Notes: generated from the sequence alone by a model not told the origin. DNA of 64,000 nt from a bacterium (GCA_030431975.1 JAUIHP010000017.1:96503-160502), one strand, 5' to 3'; positions 16,633 to 26,065 are shown, counted from the stretch's first letter. Made by a program: numbers and translations.

Positions 16633-17577
16633 TCAGGATCTGGGCCGCTGGCTCCACTCGGCATCAAGCTCTCGGCGTCGTATGAAGGACTTCTGTGTCC
16701 CAACGTTCCGAGTCGAAAGCGCGGCATAGAGCGAGGCTCGCTGCACGGCCTCTTCTTCGGGGCGGCCCTCGGCCAGGAAGGTGGCGAAGCATCCGATGAA
16801 CGCGTCCCCGGCGCCGCTCGTGTCCTTGGCCCGGACCGGGAACGCGGGAAAGTGCCGGACGCCATCAGGGTTTGCGGCCAGCACTCCCTTTTCGCCGAGA
16901 GTGAGAAGGACTCGTCGGAAGCCCATGTCCAGGAGCGATCGCGCGGAGGCCGTTGCGTCATTGACGGTGCGGATCGGCTTGCCGGTCAGTGCCTCGGCTT
17001 CCGTCTCGTTCGGGATGAAGTAGTCCACACTTCGAATCTTCCGGAAGTTGGCTTTGCACGCCGGCGCCGGGTTGAGGATGCAACGAATCCCGAGTTCGCG
17101 AGCCAAAGAGACGACGTGGTAAATGGTCTTCAACGGGATCTCGAACTGCAGCACGATGACGTCGGCCCTGCGTAGGCGGGGCAGTGCGAGATCAACTGCG
17201 TCCGGTGTCAGGGTGTCGTTGGCTCCTTTGATGACGACGATTCGGTTTTGGCCGGATGGATCCACGAAGATGGGGGCTGCCCCGGTCGACGCGCCTTTTA
17301 CCTTTCGGACGTCGCGGCATCCGATCCCTTGTCGCTGAAAGTTCTCGATGGTCGCTGGTCCAAAGATGTCATCGCCGACGCGGGAGACCATGTCGACCTC
17401 GGCGCCGCAAAGGCGAGCCGCGACGGCCTGGTTCGCACCTTTGCCGCCGAAACCCAGATCGAACTGGTTTCCGAACATCGTCTCCCCGGGATTCGGGAAG
17501 CGGTCGGTGAAGGTGGTCAGATCCATGATCGCACTGCCGATGACGACGATGCGGAGACGTTTTCGCGTTTTGGCCAA
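16633..17577 (-). CDS. rbsK: Ribokinase
   Basis: 314 residues, PfkB family. It phosphorylates D-ribose at O5 with ATP in the cytoplasm. The N-terminal motif GGKGANQAVAA and substrate-lid residues (GSAIMDLTTFTDRFPNPGET) match ribokinase rather than fructokinase. The C-terminal PfkB signature DTSGAGDAFIGCFATFLAEG carries the catalytic Asp in GAGD. NPAPA and NETEAEALTG are further ribokinase hallmarks. It stands alone, with no ribose transporter or rbsD nearby, so it may serve nucleoside salvage. A related sugar kinase specificity cannot be fully excluded. Confidence 0.9.
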   Translation of the reverse strand: MAKTRKRLRIVVIGSAIMDLTTFTDRFPNPGETMFGNQFDLGFGGKGANQAVAARLCGAEVDMVSRVGDDIFGPATIENFQRQGIGCRDVRKVKGASTGAAPIFVDPSGQNRIVVIKGANDTLTPDAVDLALPRLRRADVIVLQFEIPLKTIYHVVSLARELGIRCILNPAPACKANFRKIRSVDYFIPNETEAEALTGKPIRTVNDATASARSLLDMGFRRVLLTLGEKGVLAANPDGVRHFPAFPVRAKDTSGAGDAFIGCFATFLAEGRPEEEAVQRASLYAALSTRNVGTQKSFIRRRELDAEWSQRPRS

Positions 17578-17696
17578 GAAAGACTCTCCAGCGTTGGGTT
17601 AGAAGGAGTGGCTCTTCTACCGACGGGGAGAGTATGAAGGCCGAGGGAACCCGAAGCGAGCTTGCCTTGGTCTAGGGGATGGGACCGCGACCTCGC

Positions 17697-18353
17697 CTAC
17701 GCCGCGTCCCGAAACTGTTTCCACAAGCGGTTGAACCGCCGCTCGTAGACTTTCTCGTACGCGTGCTCGATCTCGGGGAAGTAGCGCCGGCATCGATCGG
17801 CCAGACTCTGCTTCTCCTTGTCGATCTCGATCGCGGAGTAGTCGGTTGCGCTGATCAGGTAGCAGATGCGGTCGGCACGGCGTTGCAGCTCCCGGGCCTT
17901 CTTTTCGTCTTCCTGTTCCCAGGCGAACCGCGAGTCGTAGTTGTACGGCCAATCGAACTCCGGCTGGGAGTGGCCGTCGCGGGCCTCCAGTTCGGCGCGA
18001 AGCTCCTGCCATTCCTGAGAACTCAACTCGATCGGGGCGTCCTGAAACTCGGGGCCGGCGCCGTAAACTCGCCGTGAAGAAGATGGGGCGTAGCCACTGG
18101 CGTCGTCGAGGCCATACGGGGAGTTGCCATGCGGTGGATGGTCCTCGCCTTCGTACGGATCATCGAAGGATGGCTCTTCCCATGGGGTCTCGTGAAACTC
18201 CCGCGGGGGATTTCCGCGGCCTTCGTCCCCTCCATTCGGGTCCTCGGTCGGGCGACCGATGATGGCGCCGCAGCGGCACCAGAAGGGGATTCCGAACTCG
18301 AAGAGATACAGCGGATATGGATCCGAACATACCGGACAGGTGATGACTCTCAT
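17697..18353 (-). CDS. Uncharacterised zinc-ribbon protein
   Basis: 218 residues from ATG 18353, with GGAGA eight bases upstream; a longer frame to 18476 has no support. The N-terminus MRVITCPVCSDPYPLYL ... FWCRCG has two Cys pairs suited to bind zinc. A low-complexity acidic/Pro/Gly stretch (about residues 35-105) follows, then a charged helical domain (about 120-218: KKARELQRRADRICYLISAT ... YFPEIEHAYEKVYERRFNRL). I do not recognise the family. No clear operon link with the neighbours. Confidence 0.65.
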   Translation of the reverse strand: MRVITCPVCSDPYPLYLFEFGIPFWCRCGAIIGRPTEDPNGGDEGRGNPPREFHETPWEEPSFDDPYEGEDHPPHGNSPYGLDDASGYAPSSSRRVYGAGPEFQDAPIELSSQEWQELRAELEARDGHSQPEFDWPYNYDSRFAWEQEDEKKARELQRRADRICYLISATDYSAIEIDKEKQSLADRCRRYFPEIEHAYEKVYERRFNRLWKQFRDAA

Positions 18354-18680
18354 CTCGACCGTCTCCTTGGTCGCAAGCCGTTTTGCGTCGGCTTGCCAGC
18401 CCCGCGTCGACCCGATCACGCCATTCGCATCAGGCGTGCGTCGCGTCGTTCGCTCCCTTTGACGGGAAGACCTCATCCCTGGTCGAATGCCCGTCCTGAT
18501 TCGGTTTTCGGACGATGCGACTCAGGCTGAACCCCTCCTGGGTCTTTTTTCTTGGCATCCGACGGTGTCACTGCTCGCGAGGGCGCAAGTTTTTGCGCGG
18601 ACGGCCGATGACATCCGACAACGGCACGGATCCACTTGGGGTCTGGGTTTCGGACGGGAAGGAGACCGTTCGTTTTGGGC
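18354..18680. other. Divergent intergenic region, no gene seen
   Basis: It separates the zinc-ribbon gene (minus) and the aminotransferase gene (plus). A T-run (tcttttttct near 18543) is present without a convincing stem before it. No recognisable regulatory dyad. Confidence 0.4.
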
Positions 18681-20033
18681 ATGGAACATCCGGTTAGTCT
18701 CAATCTGCGAGTGCGGGGGCTGGAACACTCCGCCACGTTGGCCATCAATCAGCGCAGCAGCGAGCTGCAGGCATTGGGTCGCGAGATCCATCGCCTGGGG
18801 CTCGGTCAGTCACCGTTCCCGGTTCCCCCCTCTGTCATTGCTTCATTGAGAGAGCACGCGGAGGTGAAGGACTACCTCGACGTTCGGGGATTGGGATCCC
18901 TTCGTGATTCCGTGGCACGCTTTCATCAGCGTCGTGACGGTGTTTCCATCTCTGCCGAGCAGGTCCTCGTCGGTCCGGGATCGAAAGAGCTGCTCTTCCT
19001 GCTACAGCTGGCCTTCTACGGCGACATTCTCGTGCCGACGCCGTGTTGGGTGTCCTACACACCGCAGGCGCGGATCCTCGGACGCAAAGTGCGGACCATC
19101 CCGACGCGTTTCGAAGATCGCTGGCAGTTGACGCCGGAGCACTTCGCGCGCATTTGCGACAGCGATCGGGACCGACATCGGCCTCGACTGCTCGTGCTCA
19201 ACTATCCGGCCAATCCGCACGGACTGTCCTACACGGAAGACGAACTCCAGGGACTGGCCGACGTGGCCCGACACTACGGCGTCATCCTTCTTTCCGACGA
19301 GATCTACGGAGAGCTTCGTTTCGACGGAGACCACCGGTCGGTTGCGCGCTACTACCCGGAGGGAACGATCATCAGCTCCGGTCTCTCGAAATGGTGTGGA
19401 GCGGGAGGGTGGCGGTTGGGAACGTTCAGCTTCCCGGCAGAACTCCGGACGTTGCGGGAGTCCATGACCTCGGTGGCAAGCGAGACCTTCACGTCGGTCA
19501 GTGCTCCGATACAGTACGCTGCCATCACGGCGTTCGATTTCGGCCCGGAGATCGAAGGCTATGTTTCTTCGGCCCGTGACATCCTGGCTCGACTTGCGGA
19601 CTTCTGTTTCCGCCGACTGTCGAACGCCGGGATTCGTATCCATCCTTGTGAGGGTGGTTTCTACCTCTTCCTGGACTTTGGTCCGATCCAGGATGCGCTG
19701 CGTGATCGGAATATCAACGACAGCGACACGCTCTGTGAGCGTCTTCTCGAAGAGACGGGAGTGGCGACGCTTCCGGGGCGTCGCTTCGAGCGGCCGGACG
19801 ATGAACTGTCGTTGAGGATGGCGTTCGTCGACTTCGATGGTGAGGCGGCGATGCAGGCCTTGGCGCAGCTGGGTGAGGGTGGGTTGCCCGCCGACCTGGC
19901 CTCGCCGGTGAACGAAGGATTCGTCCGAACCCATTGCGCCAGCGTGTGCACGGCCATGGACAAAATCGAGAGCTGGGTTCACGAGATGACGAGCGCGACG
20001 ACAGGCCCGAGTCGTCGCGACGTCGCTGCTTAG
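18681..20033 (+). CDS. Class I/II pyridoxal-phosphate aminotransferase
   Basis: 450 residues from ATG 18681 (MEHPVSLNLRVRGLEHSATL); AAGGAG lies about 16 bases upstream, rather far. Aspartate-aminotransferase fold: GPGSKELLFLLQLAF, NYPANPHGLSYTEDEL (Asn for the cofactor), LLSDEIYGELRF (Asp-Tyr) and the Lys segment SSGLSKWCGAGGWRLGTF with the Schiff-base Lys and following Arg. Substrate is uncertain. The 25-residue N-terminal extension and the tail of about 45 residues are longer than in AspC. Its stop overlaps that of the subtilase gene on the other strand by 4 bases. Confidence 0.88.
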   Translation: MEHPVSLNLRVRGLEHSATLAINQRSSELQALGREIHRLGLGQSPFPVPPSVIASLREHAEVKDYLDVRGLGSLRDSVARFHQRRDGVSISAEQVLVGPGSKELLFLLQLAFYGDILVPTPCWVSYTPQARILGRKVRTIPTRFEDRWQLTPEHFARICDSDRDRHRPRLLVLNYPANPHGLSYTEDELQGLADVARHYGVILLSDEIYGELRFDGDHRSVARYYPEGTIISSGLSKWCGAGGWRLGTFSFPAELRTLRESMTSVASETFTSVSAPIQYAAITAFDFGPEIEGYVSSARDILARLADFCFRRLSNAGIRIHPCEGGFYLFLDFGPIQDALRDRNINDSDTLCERLLEETGVATLPGRRFERPDDELSLRMAFVDFDGEAAMQALAQLGEGGLPADLASPVNEGFVRTHCASVCTAMDKIESWVHEMTSATTGPSRRDVAA

Positions 20034-21607
20034 GGCTGTACCCGAACGATACGCGCGGCCGGGCCCGTCACATCCGTCCGAAGCCAGTAGACGCCGGCTG
20101 GAAGGACGTTTCCTGCGTCGTCACGTCCGTCCCATGACGCGTGTTGGACTCCGGCCTCGATCGTCGTCGGCACGGTGGCGGCGCGCCGTCCCAGTGCATC
20201 GACGATTTCCCATGTTCCCGAGGAGGCGTCCCGCCGGGCTGCATTGCCCACGGCCATTCGTAGCTGCACGACCCGGTCATTGGGGGACGGATTCGGCGAA
20301 ACCGTGAGCCTGGTGAGTTCGGAGACGTCCGTCAGTCCGCCCGCGTCGATGGGGTTGTCGACGTCGGTCGGTGTTTGGATCGCATTCCAGGCGGCGACGC
20401 CGTCGAACCTTCCCAGGCCGAGTTCGTCCAGGTACGGGTGGTTCTCCGGAATGTGATAGATGGCGGTGAACCCGTTCTGCACGATGTCCATGACCTCTTC
20501 CACCTGCAAGCTGGGAAGGGCGGCCCGAACGATGGCGGCCTGTCCAGCCACGAATGGAGCGGCGAAGGAGGTTCCGGCTCCGACTGCCCAACCGTCGTCC
20601 AGGAAGGGGCCACGAATGCCTACGCCGGGAGCGCTGATGCTGACGCACGGGTGATAGCTGGAGAAGTCGGCTTTGATGTCAAACTCGTCGACGGCGGCCA
20701 CGCCCAGAACTTCGTCCATGTTTGCGGGGAAGAACGCGGGGAGGTTCGTTCCGGAGTTTCCGGAGGCTCCCACGATGACGACGCCGGCCGCGTGGGCGGC
20801 GAGGACTTCGCTCTCGATGACGTTGCAGGACTGAAAGAGACCGGCGCTCAGGTTGATGATGTCGGCTCCGTTTTCTACTGCGTAACGAATCCCTTTGGCC
20901 AGATCGAAGGAACGGCCCTGTCCTTCATCGTCGAGCGCACGAATCGGAAGAATCGAGGCTCCGGGAGCGGCCAGCGCGATCGTGCCCGCAACCATGGTTC
21001 CGTGACCGGCGCCTTCGTCGACGAGACCGTCACCGTCGTCGTCGAATCCGTTTGCGCTGTCGAAGGGATCGTTGTCTCCGTCGACGTAGTCGATGCCGCC
21101 GCCGATGATGTGGCCGGTCAGGGCGAGATGGTTGTAGTTCACGCCGGTGTCGACCAGGCCGACGATGATTCCGTCCCCTGTTTCGTACGTGTGAAGGAAG
21201 GGGAGGTTGAGTCGGTTGACGACGTCCTGGTCTTCGTAGTCTTCGATCGTGCCGCCGACAACCCCGACGACCATCATCCGGACAGCTTCCGGCGTATCGT
21301 TGAGGTAGGCGACCTCGAACCACTCCAAACGAGCATCGCCCTGCATCGCGTTGAGGACCTGCCACTCGTCGGAGCCTTCGGCGACTTCCAACAGGTACAT
21401 CGGGTCCAGTTGATCGAAGGTGGTCGTGTCGTAGTCGACGTTGATGTCTTCGATATACACACCCGGCGCGAGTCGGACCTGCACCAGTCCGTTCTCGTAC
21501 CAACCGGCGACACCAGCCTCTGCTGTGGTCGTGGCAATGATTCCCGCGACGATGAAACCGACAGCGGTCCGAAGAAGGGACGGTAGAGATCTGGAGAGAT
21601 ATCTCAT
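20030..21607 (-). CDS. Exported subtilisin-family (S8) protease with FlgD-like C-terminal sorting domain
   Basis: 525 residues. The ATG at 21607 overlaps the upstream CHAT gene stop (ATGA) and has GGAGGTG seven bases before it. A signal peptide (LLRTAVGFIVAGIIATTTAEA) is followed by a prodomain-like region and the full S8 set: Asp153 (VDTGVN), His202 (GHGTMVAG), Asn284 (GASGNSG) and Ser347 (GTSFAAPF). A DNDPFDSANGFDDDGDG loop before the His could bind calcium. The last 85 residues (LTVSPNPSPNDRVVQLRMAV ... GNVLPAGVYWLRTD) form a FlgD/type IX-like domain. It should act outside the cell, yet is translationally coupled to a cytoplasmic protease gene. Confidence 0.92.
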   Translation of the reverse strand: MRYLSRSLPSLLRTAVGFIVAGIIATTTAEAGVAGWYENGLVQVRLAPGVYIEDINVDYDTTTFDQLDPMYLLEVAEGSDEWQVLNAMQGDARLEWFEVAYLNDTPEAVRMMVVGVVGGTIEDYEDQDVVNRLNLPFLHTYETGDGIIVGLVDTGVNYNHLALTGHIIGGGIDYVDGDNDPFDSANGFDDDGDGLVDEGAGHGTMVAGTIALAAPGASILPIRALDDEGQGRSFDLAKGIRYAVENGADIINLSAGLFQSCNVIESEVLAAHAAGVVIVGASGNSGTNLPAFFPANMDEVLGVAAVDEFDIKADFSSYHPCVSISAPGVGIRGPFLDDGWAVGAGTSFAAPFVAGQAAIVRAALPSLQVEEVMDIVQNGFTAIYHIPENHPYLDELGLGRFDGVAAWNAIQTPTDVDNPIDAGGLTDVSELTRLTVSPNPSPNDRVVQLRMAVGNAARRDASSGTWEIVDALGRRAATVPTTIEAGVQHASWDGRDDAGNVLPAGVYWLRTDVTGPAARIVRVQP

Positions 21608-24510
21608 GTGCGAACACCTCCGAGTACAGCGAACGACGCCCAATGCCAGGGGTGCGGACGCTCCTGCATCAGTGACCGCATGGCCCGCCCCAGGGCGATG
21701 GGTGCGCTGACGCCGAGTTTGAACTCTTCATAGAACTCGTCCATGAGTTCGACAGTCGGTTCGTCCTGAATCGGCCACAGGGAGGCGACGACTGTTCCGG
21801 CCCCGGCTTGCAGGAAGCCTCGGGCCAACCCGATCCACTCGTCACCTGCCGGGGCCGCTCCGCGCGCCGATGAACACGCGGTCAGAACCACCAGCGAAGC
21901 TGGCAACTGTAAGTGTACCAGGTCATGGACGTAAAACGGACCGTCTGCCAGTTCGATAAAGGAGTACGCCGGGTTGTCGCGACGCAGGGAGCCGTGGGCG
22001 GCCAGGTGGAGGATCTCCGCCTGGGGCGCCTGGTCTGTGAGGTCCTGTCGCGTAGGGTGAAGCAGGGAAGTCACTTCCAGCGACTGCAGGTGGTCGGATA
22101 CCTGCTTCACTTCCCCTTCGACCGCCGGCAGTTTGATCGACGGCACTCCGGCGACCAAAGCCTGGCGGGCCTGGGTTGCGGAGACAGGTGTGGCTCCCTC
22201 TTCCCATACTCGCACGCTGGGCGAGACCGCGAAGTCGAGTCGTTCGACGAGATAACCTTCGGGCGCGCGAAGTGCGTGGAGCGGGACACGGTGCACCGGC
22301 CCGTGCGGGGATACCACCCAGTGCCGGTGGGATCCGGTCAGGTCTTCGATGGGCAACCACAGCAGGTTGTACAACTCTTCGAGGAGTACATCGGTCGAAC
22401 GGCGCAGATGGGTCATGGGACCGGCATCGCTCGGCTTACTGCGGCCCCCCGATTGCGTCTCTGGTGATCGCAAACTGGTCAGGGCCGCAGCGCCCCATTG
22501 AAAGTCCAGGCGGTCCGTGAGGTTTCGAACCCGCTGGCCCAGATCGTCTGAAAGCCTTCGCCAGTGGGCTCCGTCTTCGGTGACGACCACGGCCAAAGCG
22601 AAGTCGGACCCGACGTGATAGCTGACCCAACCCCATCCCGGTGGCAGGGAACGTCCGAGTCGTCCTTCGATGGAGTCGCTCTTCAGCAATCGAAGCTGGG
22701 GTCGTGAACTCGTCTGCGTATCAGCGACCTTGTCCTCCGCGTGTTGGCGAAGCAACCGGGAGTAGGTGTTCTCCGCTTCGGCCAACCGGCCGCGCAGCTC
22801 GACAGCCTGCTCCCGTTCGTCCTTGGTCCCGAGCTCGAGTCGGGAAAGGCGGGTGTGGAGCCAGGAAAGGCGGTGACGCGCGCGCTCGAGTTCCTCGTTG
22901 TCGGCTTCCGAGTCGTTCCCGGTCAGGTAGCGGTCCGGGCTGCGAAGGCGATCCCAAAGACTTTGCGCACGGGATCTCTCCATCGTATCGAGCAGGCGGG
23001 TCAGTGAAGGCGTTTCCTTGCGCAATTCGAGCGAGAGCAGACGATCATAGAGATACGTCTTGTCTCCGAGGAATGCGATCTTCGAGTCCTCGGTCGGAAT
23101 GCGGACACGAACGTCTTCGGAGCAGTCCAGGGCCTGCAGGTAGACCTGCTCGGCTTCGTCTGCGCGACCGGAGCTTTCGAGGATGTTCCCGAGCGTCTCG
23201 AGGATCCGGTAGGACTGAAGCGGATAAAGATTCTGGGGCAACCGGTCCAGCATTCGCCGCAACATCGGGACCGGGCTTCGTCCCTTCCTTCGCGCACGCA
23301 ACTTGGCCAACAGGACGGACGAAGCCGCTTCCCAACGCGGGAGGTTGAGTTTGCGGAAACCGCGAATGGCCTCTTCGACCCGCTTTTCCGCATCTACGTA
23401 GCGCCGCCGTTTGTAGAGCGCTTCGGCCCAAACGAGGCGAATGTAGGCCGAACGCGCGGCGTTGCGTTCGCGGTCGAAAAGCCGCCGGGCGCGTTGAATG
23501 TTTCTGAGTGCAGGACGCAGCCGCTCCAGCGCAAGAAACGCCAGCGCGCCCTGTGTCTGGGCGAGGGCCTCGTCGTAGGTCAACCCGACGCCGGCAAAGA
23601 CTTCGGCGGCTTCCCGCGATAGCTCGTTGGCTTCCCGGTGAAGATTGAGCTGATGTGAGACTTCCGCTCGGTTGAGCAGGCAGGCCGCGAGAAAAGCCGG
23701 ATGGTCCGTTTCCCGGAAGTAGGCCGTGGCCTGGTTCATGCGCTGCAGGGCCCGGTCGAACTCGGCTCGCAAGAAGTGGACGTAGGCTGAGTTCATTCGG
23801 ACCTGGGCGCCCAGAACATCAAGGCCGCGTTCCTCGCACTCGGCTTCCAGGCTCCGGCCCAACTCGAGTGACTCTTCGTCGCGATCGAGATGAGCCAGTG
23901 CGACGGCGCGATTGATTTCCAGGCTGAGTACCGTCTCGTCTCGTTGGCCAATGCGGGAGAGAATTTCCAATGCCCGGTCGTACTCGACCAGCGCGTCCGC
24001 GTAGAGGTCTCGCTGAAAGCGTTGGTTGCCGAGATTGATGGCCAACTTCGCGAGGTAGAGGTCGTCTCCTGCTTCTTCGAGATGAGAGCGGGCTTCGCGT
24101 GCGATCTTTTCAGCATCGGCGTGACGACCCAGCAATGACAGGACGTGAATGCGTCCAACGAGAAGTTGTCCGAGTTGCGCGGTCTCCCGAGCGCGGCGCC
24201 AGGCGGCGGCCGCTTCGGCATACGCATCTTCGGATTCGTTCATGCGGCCGGAATAGAGCAGGGACTCGGCCTGGATGCGGTAGCCCCAACCCAGCGCCCG
24301 CGGTTCCCCGATCAGCTCTGCCAACTCCAATGCCCGGTCGGCAATGTATCGAGCCTGGGCGGCATCGGTGTTGTAGTAGCGAAGGGCTTCGTCGCGAAGG
24401 TCCCGGACCCAAAGCCAAGCATCGCCCGGGTCGGCTTCAGCGACGGCCCGGGCGAGATCGGCGGAACTCATCTGTCGGATCCGCGCGATGTCCAGCGGCG
24501 CGGCGGACAT
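21604..24510 (-). CDS. TPR-CHAT caspase-like protease
   Basis: 968 residues. Roughly residues 60-560 are tandem TPR helices (SLLYSGRMNESEDAYAEAAA, INLGNQRFQRDLYADALVEY and more). A charged coiled-coil linker (about 530-600) precedes a C-terminal CHAT peptidase domain (about 640-968). The catalytic dyad is visible as His839 in LHLAAHGS and Cys879 in LTACSSARG, so the enzyme should be active. CHAT proteases include separase relatives and Csx29 of type III-E CRISPR. No signal peptide: cytoplasmic. It starts 3 bases after the upstream stop and its stop overlaps the subtilase start, so three genes are coupled. Confidence 0.93.
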   Translation of the reverse strand: MSAAPLDIARIRQMSSADLARAVAEADPGDAWLWVRDLRDEALRYYNTDAAQARYIADRALELAELIGEPRALGWGYRIQAESLLYSGRMNESEDAYAEAAAAWRRARETAQLGQLLVGRIHVLSLLGRHADAEKIAREARSHLEEAGDDLYLAKLAINLGNQRFQRDLYADALVEYDRALEILSRIGQRDETVLSLEINRAVALAHLDRDEESLELGRSLEAECEERGLDVLGAQVRMNSAYVHFLRAEFDRALQRMNQATAYFRETDHPAFLAACLLNRAEVSHQLNLHREANELSREAAEVFAGVGLTYDEALAQTQGALAFLALERLRPALRNIQRARRLFDRERNAARSAYIRLVWAEALYKRRRYVDAEKRVEEAIRGFRKLNLPRWEAASSVLLAKLRARRKGRSPVPMLRRMLDRLPQNLYPLQSYRILETLGNILESSGRADEAEQVYLQALDCSEDVRVRIPTEDSKIAFLGDKTYLYDRLLSLELRKETPSLTRLLDTMERSRAQSLWDRLRSPDRYLTGNDSEADNEELERARHRLSWLHTRLSRLELGTKDEREQAVELRGRLAEAENTYSRLLRQHAEDKVADTQTSSRPQLRLLKSDSIEGRLGRSLPPGWGWVSYHVGSDFALAVVVTEDGAHWRRLSDDLGQRVRNLTDRLDFQWGAAALTSLRSPETQSGGRSKPSDAGPMTHLRRSTDVLLEELYNLLWLPIEDLTGSHRHWVVSPHGPVHRVPLHALRAPEGYLVERLDFAVSPSVRVWEEGATPVSATQARQALVAGVPSIKLPAVEGEVKQVSDHLQSLEVTSLLHPTRQDLTDQAPQAEILHLAAHGSLRRDNPAYSFIELADGPFYVHDLVHLQLPASLVVLTACSSARGAAPAGDEWIGLARGFLQAGAGTVVASLWPIQDEPTVELMDEFYEEFKLGVSAPIALGRAMRSLMQERPHPWHWASFAVLGGVRT

Positions 24511-24513
24511 CGA

Positions 24514-25188
24514 CTACTCTTCGCGTGGCGCGAGCAGTTGGAAGGGAGTCAGACGGATGCTGTCCGTGCCGAGATCCATATAGATGGAGACCTCGCCGTG
24601 TGAAACATCCGGAATGTGAAACTGAGCGTCGTTGTCCAAGGGAGCGGTCACTTCCTTGTCGGACGTGGCGACGCGGACGCTGGCCGACTCGAGGTCGATC
24701 TGGGTGCGCGGCACGAACTGTCCCATCACGGAGTGGCCAGCGGCCTGGCTGTCGACCTGAAGATGAATGTCGCCGAGCTCGGATTCGAAGAGCAACTGAC
24801 GCGGGCCAAGAGCGCCGGCGCCGCGAATGCCCTGCAGGACCTGGCCGGAGAAGGTGTCGACGGTGAGGTTGGCTTCGATGATCCGTGCCGCCTCGCGAAT
24901 CCGCTCTTTGGCGCGGTCGAGCCAGCCGGATTGACCGGCAGCGGCCTGCTCGAGACCACGGATCCGGGTCAGGGCGTTGTCGATCCAGTGCGACGGGACT
25001 TCCACCATTTCTGCACTCTGAAGCAGTTCGAGGAGCTCCCGCGTCCGGGCCAGTCCCTGCGGATTGTTCGCGAGCTCCGATTGCAGCTCCCGGAGCACGT
25101 CCCGCAGGTACTCGACCTTTTGAGCGTCACCCGACTCCTGAGCCCGTAAGAGAGCTTGCTCGAAGTACTTGAAGGCGTCTTCCGTCAT
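24514..25188 (-). CDS. Small helical plus beta-sandwich protein of the sigma-CHAT operon, possible anti-sigma or CHAT target
   Basis: 224 residues; ATG 25188 has GGAGATGGAG upstream, and the longer open frame towards 25656 is only antisense noise. Residues 1-100 are predicted helical (FKYFEQALLRAQESGDAQKV ... VPSHWIDNALTRIRGLEQ). Residues about 135-224 look like a beta sandwich of the carboxypeptidase-regulatory or FecR type (LLFESELGDIHLQVDSQAAG ... VRVATSDKEVTAPLDNDAQ ... DVSHGEVSIYMDLG). No membrane segment. It lies between the ECF sigma gene and the CHAT protease, the place where an anti-sigma factor or a protease substrate would be expected. Function not known; this is inference from position. 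Confidence 0.6.
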   Translation of the reverse strand: MTEDAFKYFEQALLRAQESGDAQKVEYLRDVLRELQSELANNPQGLARTRELLELLQSAEMVEVPSHWIDNALTRIRGLEQAAAGQSGWLDRAKERIREAARIIEANLTVDTFSGQVLQGIRGAGALGPRQLLFESELGDIHLQVDSQAAGHSVMGQFVPRTQIDLESASVRVATSDKEVTAPLDNDAQFHIPDVSHGEVSIYMDLGTDSIRLTPFQLLAPREE

Positions 25189-25321
25189 GGCTCCATCTCC
25201 GTTGATCCGAACGAGTGTCTGTGTTCGGGGAAGGCTTTGCACGGTCTTGCTACGATCCAGTAGTCGTGGGAAGCCGCCGGTTGATACGTGAGAAGGGCAA
25301 CAACTCGCGCCGATGCGCGGC

Positions 25322-25393
25322 GTCTCGCGATGCAGGCTGCCGGGTGCCTCGTGATGCTCCCTGTCGGTCGCCTCGCGACGCTTCCTGCCGGAC
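25322..25393. repeat. Three tandem 24-bp repeats between sigma-factor stop and next gene
   Basis: Copies at 25322-25345, 25346-25369 and 25370-25393 share the pattern (gc)ctcgcgatgc-tcctgccgg; a part copy runs into the sigma-factor stop codon. They fill much of the 208-bp gap within the minus-strand operon. Their RNA could fold or be neutral expansion. Confidence 0.7.
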
Positions 25394-25396
25394 ACA

Positions 25397-26053
25397 TCAC
25401 GATGAGCCCTCCCCGTCGCGTTCGATCTCGTCGAGAACGTCGGTTTCGTCCAGCAGCGTCCGCAGCTTGTCGAGACAACGGGCTCGAGTCGGCCCAATAC
25501 TTCCGATGGGAATGCCCTCGGTCTTGGAAATCGTTTCGTAGTCCGGAGCAGGATCGGCAAAGAAGAGGTACTGAATAAGACGTTGGCACCGGTCGGAGAG
25601 CTGGGCCATCCCCTCCCGGACATGTTGAATCCTCTCCAACTTGACCAGGTCGGCATCGGGCAAGGCCGTTTCGTCAGGACGCGTCAGCAGTTCGGTGTCG
25701 GACGTGGCCTGTTCCCGCGTGCGCGCCCGAATCCGATTCACTGCCTGTCGGTGGGAGATGCCGACGATCCAGGACACGATGCGATCCGGCTCCCGAAGTT
25801 TGGGAAGCTGCTGATGAATCGCGACCATCGAAGACTGAAACGCCTCTTCGACATCTTCGGGCGGCAACTGTACTTTGAGGATCGTCGCGTAAATGAGATT
25901 GGCGTAACGACGAACGAACTCTTCCCATGCGGCCTCTTCATGGGCGAGGCAACGCACCACCAGTTCGTTCGGTGCTGAAATCTGCATGTCCGTCGCGTTC
26001 TGCGACGTGGATTCTGCACGATCACCCTGCGGAGGGCGCGAGGAAGGGCTCAT
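25397..26053 (-). CDS. ECF-type RNA polymerase sigma factor
   Basis: 218 residues from ATG 26053; an ATG at 25987 (MQISAPNELVV) is a good alternative because the conserved part begins there. Region 2 is LVVRCLAHEEAAWEEFVRRY ... DVEEAFQSSMVAIHQQLPKL ... IVSWIVGISHRQAVNRIRAR. Region 4 is MAQLSDRCQRLIQYLFFADP ... ISKTEGIPIGSIGPTRARCL with its helix-turn-helix. The linker and FFADPAPDYETIS form are those of the sigma factors often linked with CHAT proteins. It likely directs transcription of its own operon and other targets. A promoter-like pair lies just upstream. Confidence 0.92.
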   Translation of the reverse strand: MSPSSRPPQGDRAESTSQNATDMQISAPNELVVRCLAHEEAAWEEFVRRYANLIYATILKVQLPPEDVEEAFQSSMVAIHQQLPKLREPDRIVSWIVGISHRQAVNRIRARTREQATSDTELLTRPDETALPDADLVKLERIQHVREGMAQLSDRCQRLIQYLFFADPAPDYETISKTEGIPIGSIGPTRARCLDKLRTLLDETDVLDEIERDGEGSS

Positions 26054-26065
26054 GCGAAGTAGGGT

